Positions 1-5,340 of a stretch of DNA of 5,340 nucleotides are shown here, piece by piece (the stretch's first letter is position 1; every line of letters starts with the position of its first letter). The DNA lies in the NCBI GenBank assembly GCA_013698195.1, contig JACCVK010000041.1:1-5340 (forward strand), in the 5' to 3' direction. The position numbers and the translations under genes were made by a program. The DNA is from Actinomycetota bacterium. Lineage in GTDB: Bacteria; Actinomycetota; Thermoleophilia; Gaiellales; Gaiellaceae. A model generated the notes under the pieces. The model saw only the letters and a list, made by a program, of their open reading frames with translations, ran no database searches and was not told where the DNA came from.

Positions 1-61
1 GGAGGGATTGTCACGGTGGGCAATCGGTCGTTGACTCAGTGCGGAGCGTCAGGTCGACCAT

Positions 62-66
62 GGAGG
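62..66 (+). promoter_or_regulatory. Ribosome binding site favouring the GTG-73 start of tadG
   Basis: GGAGG lies 6 nt upstream of GTG at 73, which is ideal Shine-Dalgarno spacing. A second site, GGAGGG at 1-6, lies 9 nt before an in-frame GTG at 16, so two starts are possible. In the 18 codons after GTG-16 only 9 end in G or C, with several codons rare in this genome (cta, cga, cca, tca). That looks like a leader rather than coding sequence and favours the start at 73. Confidence 0.6.
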
Positions 67-72
67 CTAGAA

Positions 73-1485
73 GTGCGCGATAACCGCGGAAGCCGGGCCG
101 CAGTAAAGGACGAGTCTGGACAGGTTCTCCTCTTGGCGGCGTTGGCCATGGGGATGTTGCTCGTCATGACGGCCTTGGTGGTCGACATCGGCAAGGCATT
201 CCTCGTGCAACGCCAGCTTCAGGCGGGTGTGGACGCGGCCGCGCTGGCCGGCGCGCAGCACCTCCCGGATCCCACCGAGGCCCAGACGGTTGCGCAAGAG
301 TACGGTCCTTCGTCCGGATCGAAGAACGAGGTCGTCGTCGGCTCGAACGTCACCACGAGCGTGACGATGCGCTGCGTGAAGTCGGCCCCCGGATGCTCCC
401 CGACGGCGAACGCCTACAACGCAGTCAAGGTGGACGCGTCGTCGGACGTGAGCCTGCTGTTCGCGCGCATCATCGGGATCGACAAGCTCAAGGTGAAGGC
501 CACGGCGACGGCGTGCTCACCGTGCACTGCGAAGCCCCTCGACATCATGCTCGTGCTCGACCGTACGGGCTCGATGTGCCAGTTCGGGCCCGGCCAGCCT
601 GACTCGAACTGCACCGACCTGAACAACGCGAAGAACGGCATCCGCACGTTCCTCCAGTTCATGGACCCTGCCCTCGACAAGGTCGGACTCGCGGTCTTCC
701 CGCCGGCTCTCGACCGCTCCTGGGTCGCCACCTGCCCGTATAAGCCCTGGCAGGGGAATCCTGCGGGACCAACGCCGGACGGCCGGTATTTCGGCTACGA
801 CGCGTGGTGGCCGGAATGGGACCTGACCGACTCTCGGGGCCAGACGCCTTCTGTCTATACCGTCGCGTCGCTCGAGTACGACTACCTCGTCCAGAGCAGC
901 GGCTCCTGGATCCTCAACCTCAGCTCCGCGCTGATCCAACGACTGGGCTGCGCCGGGGGTGCCGGAAGCACGCATTACGCGTCTGCGATCGAGGAAGCCC
1001 AGCATGAGCTCAGCATCAACGGAAGAGGCTTTGTCAACGGCAAGAACGTGCAGGACGTCATCGTGTTCCTCTCGGACGGCGCCGCGAACACGTCGCCGCA
1101 AGCACTGCCGACGAATCACTGGCGCAACAACCCGAGCTGGACTTCGAAGCCGTGCGGCTCAGGAGTTCAGGCCGCGGCCAATGCGAAGAACGCGGGGATC
1201 ATCATCTACACGATCGGATACGACCTCGATGCCGGTGGAGCCGCTCCCGAGCGCTGTCTTGCGGCGAATCCCGCCAACGGGCACCAGGGCTCCAGCCCGG
1301 AGGGAGCGCAGTCGTGGGGCAGCACGGCGTTCGATGCGATTCAGGCGATGGCGTCCCTGGACGAGCAGAACAAGCCCCTCTTCTACAACAAGCCGAACCC
1401 GGGAAGCCTCAATCAGATCTTCACCAAGATCGCGGCCGATCTCGCGCGACCTGCCGCCCGGCTGATCGACGACAACACGCCGTAG
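73..1485 (+). CDS. TadG-like Flp pilus-assembly protein with von Willebrand factor A domain
   Basis: Membrane-anchored Tad/Flp pilus-assembly protein of the TadE/G-like class, with a large exported vWA domain. From GTG-73 it has 470 residues. A short basic tail leads to ESGQ and one membrane segment (about 18-38), followed by the typical stretch VDIGKAFLVQRQLQAGVDAA. The vWA domain starts near residue 157. Its metal-ion-dependent adhesion site looks complete: D163-x-T165-G-S167, T300 in GSTHYASA, and D335 in FLSDG. There are ten cysteines after the membrane segment (101, 108, 148, 151, 169, 180, 221, 293, 361, 395), as expected for a disulfide-bonded extracytoplasmic protein; 148/151 form CSPC just before the vWA domain. 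Residues about 212-298 form a long insert rich in Trp and Tyr. Unlike TadE, position +5 after the Gly of SGQ is Leu rather than Glu, so prepilin-type cleavage is unlikely. The tadE gene follows after 4 nt. An alternative start at GTG-16 would add 19 residues. Family call is firm; the ligand is unknown. Confidence 0.88.
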   Translation: MRDNRGSRAAVKDESGQVLLLAALAMGMLLVMTALVVDIGKAFLVQRQLQAGVDAAALAGAQHLPDPTEAQTVAQEYGPSSGSKNEVVVGSNVTTSVTMRCVKSAPGCSPTANAYNAVKVDASSDVSLLFARIIGIDKLKVKATATACSPCTAKPLDIMLVLDRTGSMCQFGPGQPDSNCTDLNNAKNGIRTFLQFMDPALDKVGLAVFPPALDRSWVATCPYKPWQGNPAGPTPDGRYFGYDAWWPEWDLTDSRGQTPSVYTVASLEYDYLVQSSGSWILNLSSALIQRLGCAGGAGSTHYASAIEEAQHELSINGRGFVNGKNVQDVIVFLSDGAANTSPQALPTNHWRNNPSWTSKPCGSGVQAAANAKNAGIIIYTIGYDLDAGGAAPERCLAANPANGHQGSSPEGAQSWGSTAFDAIQAMASLDEQNKPLFYNKPNPGSLNQIFTKIAADLARPAARLIDDNTP

Positions 1486-1489
1486 CGCG

Positions 1490-1921
1490 ATGAGAGCATT
1501 CCCCACACGAAGGCCTGTCCGCAGGTCGGAGGAAGGGCAGGCGATGGTCGAGTTCGCGCTCGTCATCCCGGTCCTGCTCCTGCTCGTGATGGGGATCATC
1601 CAGTTCGGGATCCTCTTCAACAACTACGTCACGCTCACGGACGCTGTGCGCGCCGGCGCACGCCAGGCCGCGGTCAGCCGTGACCTTCCCGACCCAGTCA
1701 TGGCTGCCACGAACCGCGTGAAGCAGTCGGGAGCAGGCCTCGACGCGAGCAAGCTCGAGATCACCGTGACACCGTACGATCCGACTCCGCCAGGTTCAGC
1801 CACCTGGGTGCAGGGCGGAGACGTGACCGTCAAGGCGAAGTACCCGTACGCGATCAATCTCTTCGGCGTGGTCGTCATGTCAGGCAAGCTCGAGAGCACC
1901 ACGACCGAGCGCGTCGAATAG
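1490..1921 (+). CDS. TadE-family pseudopilin (Flp/Tad pilus minor pilin)
   Basis: Small 143-residue TadE-like protein. The N-terminus has a basic leader of 16 residues ending in EEG, then QAMVEFALVIP and a hydrophobic helix to about residue 44. G16 followed by E21 reproduces the prepilin rule (Gly at -1, Glu at +5), so cleavage after G16 by a TadV-type prepilin peptidase is expected. The family stretch NNYVTLTDAVRAGARQAA (45-61) follows the helix, and the C-terminal part is a small soluble domain ending in TTTERVE. No cysteines are present. The ATG is 4 nt after the tadG stop with no clear Shine-Dalgarno, which suggests translational coupling. A GGAGGAAGGG at 1528-1537 precedes an internal ATG at 1544 at good spacing, but starting there would remove the leader and cleavage site, so ATG-1490 is preferred. 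Family assignment is strong; which Tad minor pilin it is cannot be told without the rest of the cluster. Confidence 0.9.
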   Translation: MRAFPTRRPVRRSEEGQAMVEFALVIPVLLLLVMGIIQFGILFNNYVTLTDAVRAGARQAAVSRDLPDPVMAATNRVKQSGAGLDASKLEITVTPYDPTPPGSATWVQGGDVTVKAKYPYAINLFGVVVMSGKLESTTTERVE

Positions 1922-1948
1922 CGCTTCGGAGGCCGCGGGCCGCGAGCC

Positions 1949-1969
1949 CTTGTAACTGATCGTTACAAG
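1949..1969. terminator. Hairpin, copy 1 (possible bidirectional terminator or palindromic binding site)
   Basis: CTTGTAAC (1949-1956) pairs perfectly with GTTACAAG (1962-1969) around a 5-nt loop TGATC. It lies 27 nt after the tadE stop codon, between convergent genes, which suits transcription termination. The stem is short, only moderately GC-rich, and has no following T-run on either strand, so it is not a classical intrinsic terminator. The symmetric TTGTAAC-N5-GTTACAA layout could also be a protein-binding site. Confidence 0.45.
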
Positions 1970-2006
1970 CGTCAGATGACGTTGCGCTGGCCGCGAGCCG
2001 CGAGCT

Positions 2007-2027
2007 CTTGTAACTGATCGTTACAAG
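2007..2027. terminator. Hairpin, copy 2 (possible terminator of the minus-strand operon)
   Basis: Same 8-bp stem and 5-nt loop as the copy 58 bp upstream, here CTTGTAAC (2007-2014) and GTTACAAG (2020-2027). On the minus strand it begins 2 nt after the TGA of the FAD oxidoreductase, a natural place for the 3' end of that operon. There is no T-run, so function as a factor-independent terminator is uncertain. Confidence 0.45.
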
Positions 2028-2029
2028 CG

Positions 2030-3181
2030 TCAGATGACGTTGCGCTCGGGCCGCAGCGCGGCTCTCGCGAAGCGCTCGACCGCAAGGGGTGTCACGTCGA
2101 CGAAAGGCTCGCGGCCGAGCACGAGGTCGCGCACGATCTCACCGACCGCCGGCCCCTGGAGAAAGCCGTGGCCGGAGAAACCCGTCGCGTAGAAGAAGCG
2201 CGAAACGTCGGCCGCCTCGCCGATCAGCGCGTTGTGATCAGGCGTGACCTCGTAGTAGCCCTTCCAGCCGCCGGCAATCCCGAGCTCGAGCAGCCGAGGC
2301 AGCCGGCGCTCAGCGACTTCGGTCACGCGTTCGAGCCACGCCGGATCGGTCGGCGCAGCGAAGCCGGCGGGCTGCTCGCGATCGGCCATCCCGAACAGGA
2401 GTCCCGGCCCCTCGCGATGGAAGTAGAGCCCGGACGTGAAGTCGACCGTCAGCGGGATCCCGTCCGGCAGCTCCGCGGGAGCGGTATAGCCGACCTCGCG
2501 GAACACCGGCTCGATCGGAAGCTCGAGACCGACCAGGCTTGCGAGCTCCGGCGACCACACACCAGCCGCGCAAACCACCGTCTGCGTCTCGATCTCGCCC
2601 CGTTCGGTTCTTACGCGGCGGATCTCGCCACCCTCCGCGTCGATCCCCGTGACAGCGCAGCCCGTGACGACCGTTCCGCCATGGCGGCGGACTCCAGCCG
2701 CGTAGCCCTGCACCACCGCCTCCGGGCTGGCGTGGCCGTCGAGAGGCGAGAACGTCGTCGCGAGCACGCCGTCGAGGCCCGCGATCGGGCAGAGTCGCTC
2801 GGCCTCCTCGAGGGAGATGAAGCGGCTCGGCACGCCGTGCTCGTTCTGGATAGCGACGCTGCGCTCGAACGACTCGACGTCCTCCGGACGGTCGAGGAGA
2901 AAGAGGTAGCCGACCTGCGCGAGGTCGATCTCGGCGCCGGGGCGCTCGCCGAACCGTTCGTACGCTTCGATGCTGCGGCGGCCGAGCGCGATGTTGAGTG
3001 GATCCGAGAACTGCGCCCGGATGCCGCCTGCGGCTCGGCTCGTCGAGCCCGATGCGAGCTCCGCCCGTTCGAGCACGCACACGTCGACCCCGGCCTCGGC
3101 GAGGTGGAAGCCGATGCTCGAGCCGATCGCGCCGCCGCCGACGACGACCACATCGGCGCGAGCTGGCAGCTCGGCGCTCAT
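2030..3181 (-). CDS. FAD-dependent oxidoreductase of the DAO family (sarcosine oxidase beta / proline dehydrogenase beta-like)
   Basis: A 383-residue flavoprotein expected to oxidise the C-N bond of an amino acid, probably a secondary or N-methylated amine. The N-terminus carries the FAD dinucleotide fold: VVVVGGGAIGSS (G15, G17, G20), E38 at the end of strand 2, then SGSTSRAAGGIR. Later landmarks are SPLDGHASPEA (145-154), VVCAAGVWS (202-210), GWKGYYEVTPDHN (305-317) and the C-terminal FAD-closing stretch YATGFSGHGFLQGPAVG. The position equivalent to the flavin-linking Cys of monomeric sarcosine oxidase appears to be G308, and the FMN-linking His region of heterotetrameric SoxB is not matched, so FAD is probably non-covalent. 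The ATG overlaps the stop of the proline dehydrogenase gene (ATGA), indicating translational coupling and a shared pathway. Candidate substrates, by inference, are N-methylproline, sarcosine, or D-/hydroxy-proline. Length is normal. The 3' end lies inside the second unit of the 58-bp duplication. Family call is firm; substrate is open. Confidence 0.9.
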   Translation of the reverse strand: MSAELPARADVVVVGGGAIGSSIGFHLAEAGVDVCVLERAELASGSTSRAAGGIRAQFSDPLNIALGRRSIEAYERFGERPGAEIDLAQVGYLFLLDRPEDVESFERSVAIQNEHGVPSRFISLEEAERLCPIAGLDGVLATTFSPLDGHASPEAVVQGYAAGVRRHGGTVVTGCAVTGIDAEGGEIRRVRTERGEIETQTVVCAAGVWSPELASLVGLELPIEPVFREVGYTAPAELPDGIPLTVDFTSGLYFHREGPGLLFGMADREQPAGFAAPTDPAWLERVTEVAERRLPRLLELGIAGGWKGYYEVTPDHNALIGEAADVSRFFYATGFSGHGFLQGPAVGEIVRDLVLGREPFVDVTPLAVERFARAALRPERNVI

Positions 3182-4122
3182 CCGCGGACGAGGTTCCGCA
3201 GGAAGAAGAGGAGGTTCGCGGGCCGTTCGGCGAGCCGCCGCATGAGGTAGGGGTACCAGTCGGGGCCGTACGGCGTCGCGACGAGCACCTTGTACCGCTG
3301 AGCTACGAGGCTTCTCTGGAGTGCCGGGCGGACGCCATACAGCATCTGAAACTCGAATTCCTCACGGCCGACACCTTCCTGCTGGGCAAACGTCGGCACG
3401 AGCCCGATGATCCGCTCGTCGTGCGTCGCAACGGCGATGTACGCGCCGCCTTCGAGGCCGCGCCGCACGATGGTCAGGTACGCGGCGTCGACGTCTCGCT
3501 TCTCGGGGTGTGCGATGGCCGCGGGCTCGAGGTACGCGCCCTTGACGATGCGGAGGTTCGGCTCGAGGGGCAGCAGGCGCTCGAGATCGGCCGGCGTTCG
3601 ATACAGGTACGACTGAAGCACGGTGCCGACGTTGGCATGGCCGGCGGCGCGGAGTCGCTCGTAGATTCGGAGCGTCGGCTCGACGTAGTCCGACTGCTCC
3701 ATGTCGATGCGGATGAACGACGCGCGCACGCCCGCGTGCGCCACCAGCCGCTCGACGTTCTCGTACGCGAGCTCTTCGTCGAACGTGAGACCGAGATGTG
3801 TGAGCTTGAGCGCGACGTTCGCCTGCAATTTCTCGGCCGCGAGGCGATCGAGCACCTCGACATAGGCCCGGACGACCGCGGCCGCACCATCCCGGTCGGG
3901 GATCGCCTCCCCGAGGAGCGTCGTGTTCGCGTGGAGCCCAGCGTCGTTCAACCGCCGCAGGACGACGACGCATTCGTCGAGCGTCTCACCCGCGACGAAG
4001 CGGCCCGCGCCGAGCCGCATCCCGTACCGCCGAACGACACGCCGCAGGAAGACACTGTCCGCCGCGCGCAGGATCGACGCCCGAGCGAGGCCAGAGATGG
4101 CTGCGCGGGGCACCTTCTGCAT
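3178..4122 (-). CDS. Proline dehydrogenase, monofunctional FAD-dependent type
   Basis: A 314-residue protein matching the short monofunctional PRODH barrel that oxidises L-proline to pyrroline-5-carboxylate and passes electrons to the quinone pool at the membrane. Visible landmarks are RFVAGET (41-47), ALKLTHLG with K106, IRIDMEQSDY with D140, VLQSYLYRT with Q170, IVKGAYLEP (192-200), ATHDERI with H234/D235, EFQMLYGVR (257-265) and YLMRRLAERPAN with the substrate carboxylate-binding R295, R296 and E299. The tyrosine that family members normally carry two residues before the Pro of the PYG stretch appears to be Ala (A282, codon GCG), which may relax selection against 4-hydroxyproline or other substituted prolines. 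The ATG is 3 nt after the yqgE stop without a clear ribosome site, and the stop overlaps the ATG of the next oxidoreductase, so the gene sits mid-operon. No pyrroline-5-carboxylate dehydrogenase is present in the window. Fold and family are certain; proline as sole substrate is not. Confidence 0.93.
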   Translation of the reverse strand: MQKVPRAAISGLARASILRAADSVFLRRVVRRYGMRLGAGRFVAGETLDECVVVLRRLNDAGLHANTTLLGEAIPDRDGAAAVVRAYVEVLDRLAAEKLQANVALKLTHLGLTFDEELAYENVERLVAHAGVRASFIRIDMEQSDYVEPTLRIYERLRAAGHANVGTVLQSYLYRTPADLERLLPLEPNLRIVKGAYLEPAAIAHPEKRDVDAAYLTIVRRGLEGGAYIAVATHDERIIGLVPTFAQQEGVGREEFEFQMLYGVRPALQRSLVAQRYKVLVATPYGPDWYPYLMRRLAERPANLLFFLRNLVRG

Positions 4123-4125
4123 CGA

Positions 4126-4668
4126 CTAGTTCAACGAGGGGTCGGGCGGCATCAGGGCAAGGACGCCGAACCGCCCGCCTTTACGGCGAAGCACCTCGCT
4201 CCAGAGGTCATCGGGATCCGTGGTGAAGACATCCTCGGGCACGGCGGGCTCGACGATCCAGCTCCCCTCGCCGAGCTCGTCGTCGAGCTGACCGGGGCCC
4301 CAGCCCGCGTAGCCGGCGAAGACGCGAGCCCGGCGGAGCTCTCCGAGGAGCTCGGGATCGGACTCGGCCGGGACGAATCCAATGTCGGCGAGCACGAGCG
4401 ACTCTGCGCGCTCCGGCTCGGCGAACTCGGCCAGGATGACGATCGCGGACGGCTGCACCGGCCCGCCGACATGGATCGACTCGTTTCCATCGACCAGAGC
4501 GGTGAGCTCAGGTACCGCTGCGTCCACCGTCGAGTCCGATGCGCGGTTGAGGATCAGGCCCAAGGCGCCGTCGTCTCCGTGCTCGCCGAGCAGCACCACC
4601 GAGCGCCGAAAATTGGGATCGATGAGGCTCGGGGCGGCCACGAGCAGATGTCCTTTGAGCGACGACAC
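4126..4668 (-). CDS. UPF0301/YqgE (AlgH-like) family protein
   Basis: A 180-residue protein of the conserved YqgE/AlgH family, whose biochemical role is not established. It has the full set of signatures: GHLLVAAPSLIDPNFRRSVV (6-25), the GALGLILNR stretch, IHVGGPVQ (65-72), FAGYAGWGPGQLDDEL (117-132) followed by GSWIVEPA, and DLWSEVLRRKGG near the C-terminus. Length is typical and no membrane segment or signal peptide is seen, so a cytosolic location is expected. The start is GTG at 4668; there is no in-frame ATG in the 18 bp before the divergent gene and no convincing Shine-Dalgarno, so a leaderless or near-leaderless message is likely. It is the first gene of the minus-strand operon, followed after 3 nt by proline dehydrogenase. 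That neighbour does not by itself show a role in proline metabolism. Confidence 0.93.
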   Translation of the reverse strand: MSSLKGHLLVAAPSLIDPNFRRSVVLLGEHGDDGALGLILNRASDSTVDAAVPELTALVDGNESIHVGGPVQPSAIVILAEFAEPERAESLVLADIGFVPAESDPELLGELRRARVFAGYAGWGPGQLDDELGEGSWIVEPAVPEDVFTTDPDDLWSEVLRRKGGRFGVLALMPPDPSLN

Positions 4669-4685
4669 GGGCGTATCATCGCCCG
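4668..4685. promoter_or_regulatory. Perfect inverted repeat filling the divergent intergenic gap
   Basis: CGGGCG (4668-4673), TATCAT, CGCCCG (4680-4685): perfect 6-bp arms around a 6-nt centre. It occupies almost exactly the 18-bp gap between the GTG of yqgE and the ATG of the divergent reductase. The repeat surrounds the only plausible -10 sequence, so a protein bound here could control both directions. It could equally be a chance feature of a GC-rich spacer. Confidence 0.45.
4674..4679 (+). promoter_or_regulatory. Probable -10 element for a leaderless transcript of the MDR reductase
   Basis: TATCAT matches TANNNT and differs from TATAAT at one base. It ends 7 nt before the ATG at 4687, so transcription would start at or next to the start codon, as in the leaderless promoters common in actinobacteria. 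A -35 match is poor: TTGAGC at 4655-4660 gives only a 13-nt spacer. On the minus strand GATGAT (4680-4675) sits 6 nt before the yqgE GTG and could be a weaker mirror element. Confidence 0.45.
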
Positions 4686-4686
4686 C

Positions 4687-5340
4687 ATGGAGGGTGTGTC
4701 TCGCGAGATCCGTCTCGTCGCGCGCCCGACCGGGTTCCCGGACGAGGAGTTGTTCGAGGTTGCCGAGTCACCCATTCCCGATCCGTCGGACGGGCAGGTG
4801 CTCATCCGGAACGCGTACTTCTCCGTCGATCCGTACATGCGCCCACGGATGAACGACGTTCGCTCGTACGTCGCGCCGTTCACCCTCGGAGAGACGATGA
4901 CGGGTGGCGCGGTGGGCCGCGTCGTCGCGTCGAGGCACGAAAAGCTCGCTGAAGGGGACTGGGTGCTGCACGGGCTCGGCTGGCGCGAGTGGGCGCTTTC
5001 GGACGGCGCAGGCGTGCGCAAGGTCGATCCGGCGCTCGCTCCCGTCTCGACGGCGCTGGGTGTGCTCGGAATGCCCGGGTTCACGGCGTACTACGGCCTC
5101 TTCCACATCGGGCAGCCCGAGTCCGGCCAGACCGTCTTCGTCTCCGGAGCCGCGGGGGCCGTGGGCAGCGCGGCAGGTCAGATGGCGAAGATCGCGGGAT
5201 GTCGAGTCATCGGCAGCGCGGGCTCGCCTGAGAAGATCGCCTGGCTTCGGGAGCTCGGGTTCGACGAGGCCTTCGACTACCGGGAGACGCGCGTTCGCTC
5301 CGCGCTTGCCGAGCTCGCACCGGACGGGATCGACGTGTAC
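4687..5340 (+). CDS. NADP-dependent MDR-family oxidoreductase, CurA / leukotriene B4 dehydrogenase-like (partial, 3' end beyond window)
   Basis: The open frame runs 218 codons to the window edge; the family is usually about 335-345 residues, so roughly a third is missing. The N-terminal GroES-like part has SVDPYMRPRM (46-55) and GETMTGGAVGRVV (68-80). The hinge has LGMPGFTAYYGL (127-138), and the nucleotide-binding fold begins with VFVSGAAGAVGSAAGQMAK (150-168), where G157 and G160 are in the AxxGxxG loop. GSAGSPEK (176-183) carries the Ser/Lys that usually contact the NADP phosphate. No catalytic zinc ligands are seen, which separates it from alcohol dehydrogenases and fits NADPH-dependent reduction of the double bond of alpha,beta-unsaturated ketones or aldehydes. 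The start at ATG-4687 gives the normal N-terminus (SREIRLVARP near the start) and agrees with a leaderless promoter. It is transcribed away from the yqgE operon. Natural substrate is not predictable. Confidence 0.92.
   Translation, partial: MEGVSREIRLVARPTGFPDEELFEVAESPIPDPSDGQVLIRNAYFSVDPYMRPRMNDVRSYVAPFTLGETMTGGAVGRVVASRHEKLAEGDWVLHGLGWREWALSDGAGVRKVDPALAPVSTALGVLGMPGFTAYYGLFHIGQPESGQTVFVSGAAGAVGSAAGQMAKIAGCRVIGSAGSPEKIAWLRELGFDEAFDYRETRVRSALAELAPDGIDVY

Larger units (their letters stand above)
1931..2046. repeat. Imperfect 58-bp tandem duplication at a convergent gene junction
   Basis: Two head-to-tail units of 58 bp, 1931-1988 and 1989-2046, match at 56 of 58 positions. The mismatches are 1938/1996 (g/a) and 1948/2006 (c/t), and the last 40 bp are identical. 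The second unit contains the final codons and TGA (2030-2032) of the minus-strand oxidoreductase. The first unit is therefore probably a copy of that gene's 3' end plus its downstream hairpin. GC-rich heptamer-like repeats (GCCGCGA/GCCGCGG) at the start of each unit, and a related ggccgc just beyond the second unit, could have promoted slippage. The tadE stop lies 9 bp before the first unit. Confidence 0.9.

Noticed and set aside
60..83. Seven-codon upstream open frame (ATG at 60 to TAA at 81) overlapping the tadG start
   Set aside because: No ribosome site and no recognisable leader-peptide content; one such frame is expected by chance.
517..1119. Minus-strand open frame of 200 codons inside tadG
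   Set aside because: Arg/Val-rich shadow product with no motif, fully inside the vWA coding region, which has intact MIDAS residues on the plus strand.
1528..1546. Internal ribosome site and ATG-1544 as the tadE start
   Set aside because: The purine-rich run GGAGGAAGGG encodes the conserved EEG of the prepilin site; starting at 1544 would delete the leader and the Gly needed for cleavage.
1922..2029. CRISPR-like or mobile-element origin for the repeated hairpin
   Set aside because: Only two units, directly abutting with no spacers, and one overlaps coding sequence; no transposase, target duplication or cas gene in the window.
2168..3250. Long plus-strand open frame of 360 codons opposite the FAD oxidoreductase
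   Set aside because: It is antisense to a protein with clear FAD motifs along its whole length; the product is low-complexity, Arg/Glu/Ala-rich and has no recognisable motif, as expected from GC-rich codon bias.
4554..5084. Minus-strand open frame of 176 codons spanning yqgE and the divergent reductase
   Set aside because: It overlaps two well-supported genes and would cross the divergent promoter gap; the Ser/Arg/Pro-rich product matches no family I recognise.

Overview
The window is high-GC bacterial DNA with tightly packed genes, ATGA overlaps, GTG starts and strong third-position G/C bias. The gene set is a TadE/TadG pair, a short monofunctional proline dehydrogenase, UPF0301/YqgE and a CurA-type reductase. 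Together with the base composition this fits a soil or environmental Actinomycetota, possibly a deep-branching class such as Thermoleophilia. That placement is an impression from the proteins, not a demonstrated assignment.

Layout. (1) Positions 1-1921, plus strand: the end of a Tad/Flp pilus cluster. It holds a TadG-like membrane protein with a von Willebrand A (vWA) domain, followed 4 nt later by a TadE-type pseudopilin. (2) Positions 1922-2029: a short convergent gap with an imperfect 58-bp tandem duplication. Each copy carries the same 8-bp-stem hairpin, and the second copy runs into the last codons of the opposing gene. (3) Positions 2030-4668, minus strand: a three-gene operon read right to left, yqgE/UPF0301, then proline dehydrogenase (3-nt gap), then an FAD-dependent DAO-family oxidoreductase (ATGA overlap). 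(4) Positions 4669-4686: an 18-bp divergent gap that falls entirely within a perfect inverted repeat containing a -10-like hexamer. (5) Positions 4687-5340, plus strand: the first 218 codons of a zinc-free NADP-dependent MDR-family reductase that runs off the window.

How the genes work together. The Tad proteins act at the cell envelope: TadE is a minor pilin, and TadG is an anchored vWA protein with an intact metal site and ten extracytoplasmic cysteines. The minus-strand operon looks catabolic. Proline dehydrogenase oxidises proline or a related cyclic imino acid to the pyrroline, and the coupled amine oxidase probably feeds it or acts on a related secondary or N-methylated amino acid.

No RNA gene, CRISPR array, insertion sequence or clear defence or mobile system was found. 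The points most worth a second look are the duplicated palindrome, the apparent loss of an active-site tyrosine in the proline dehydrogenase, the coupled dehydrogenase/oxidase pair, the aromatic-rich insert in TadG, and the divergent palindrome with its probable leaderless promoter.
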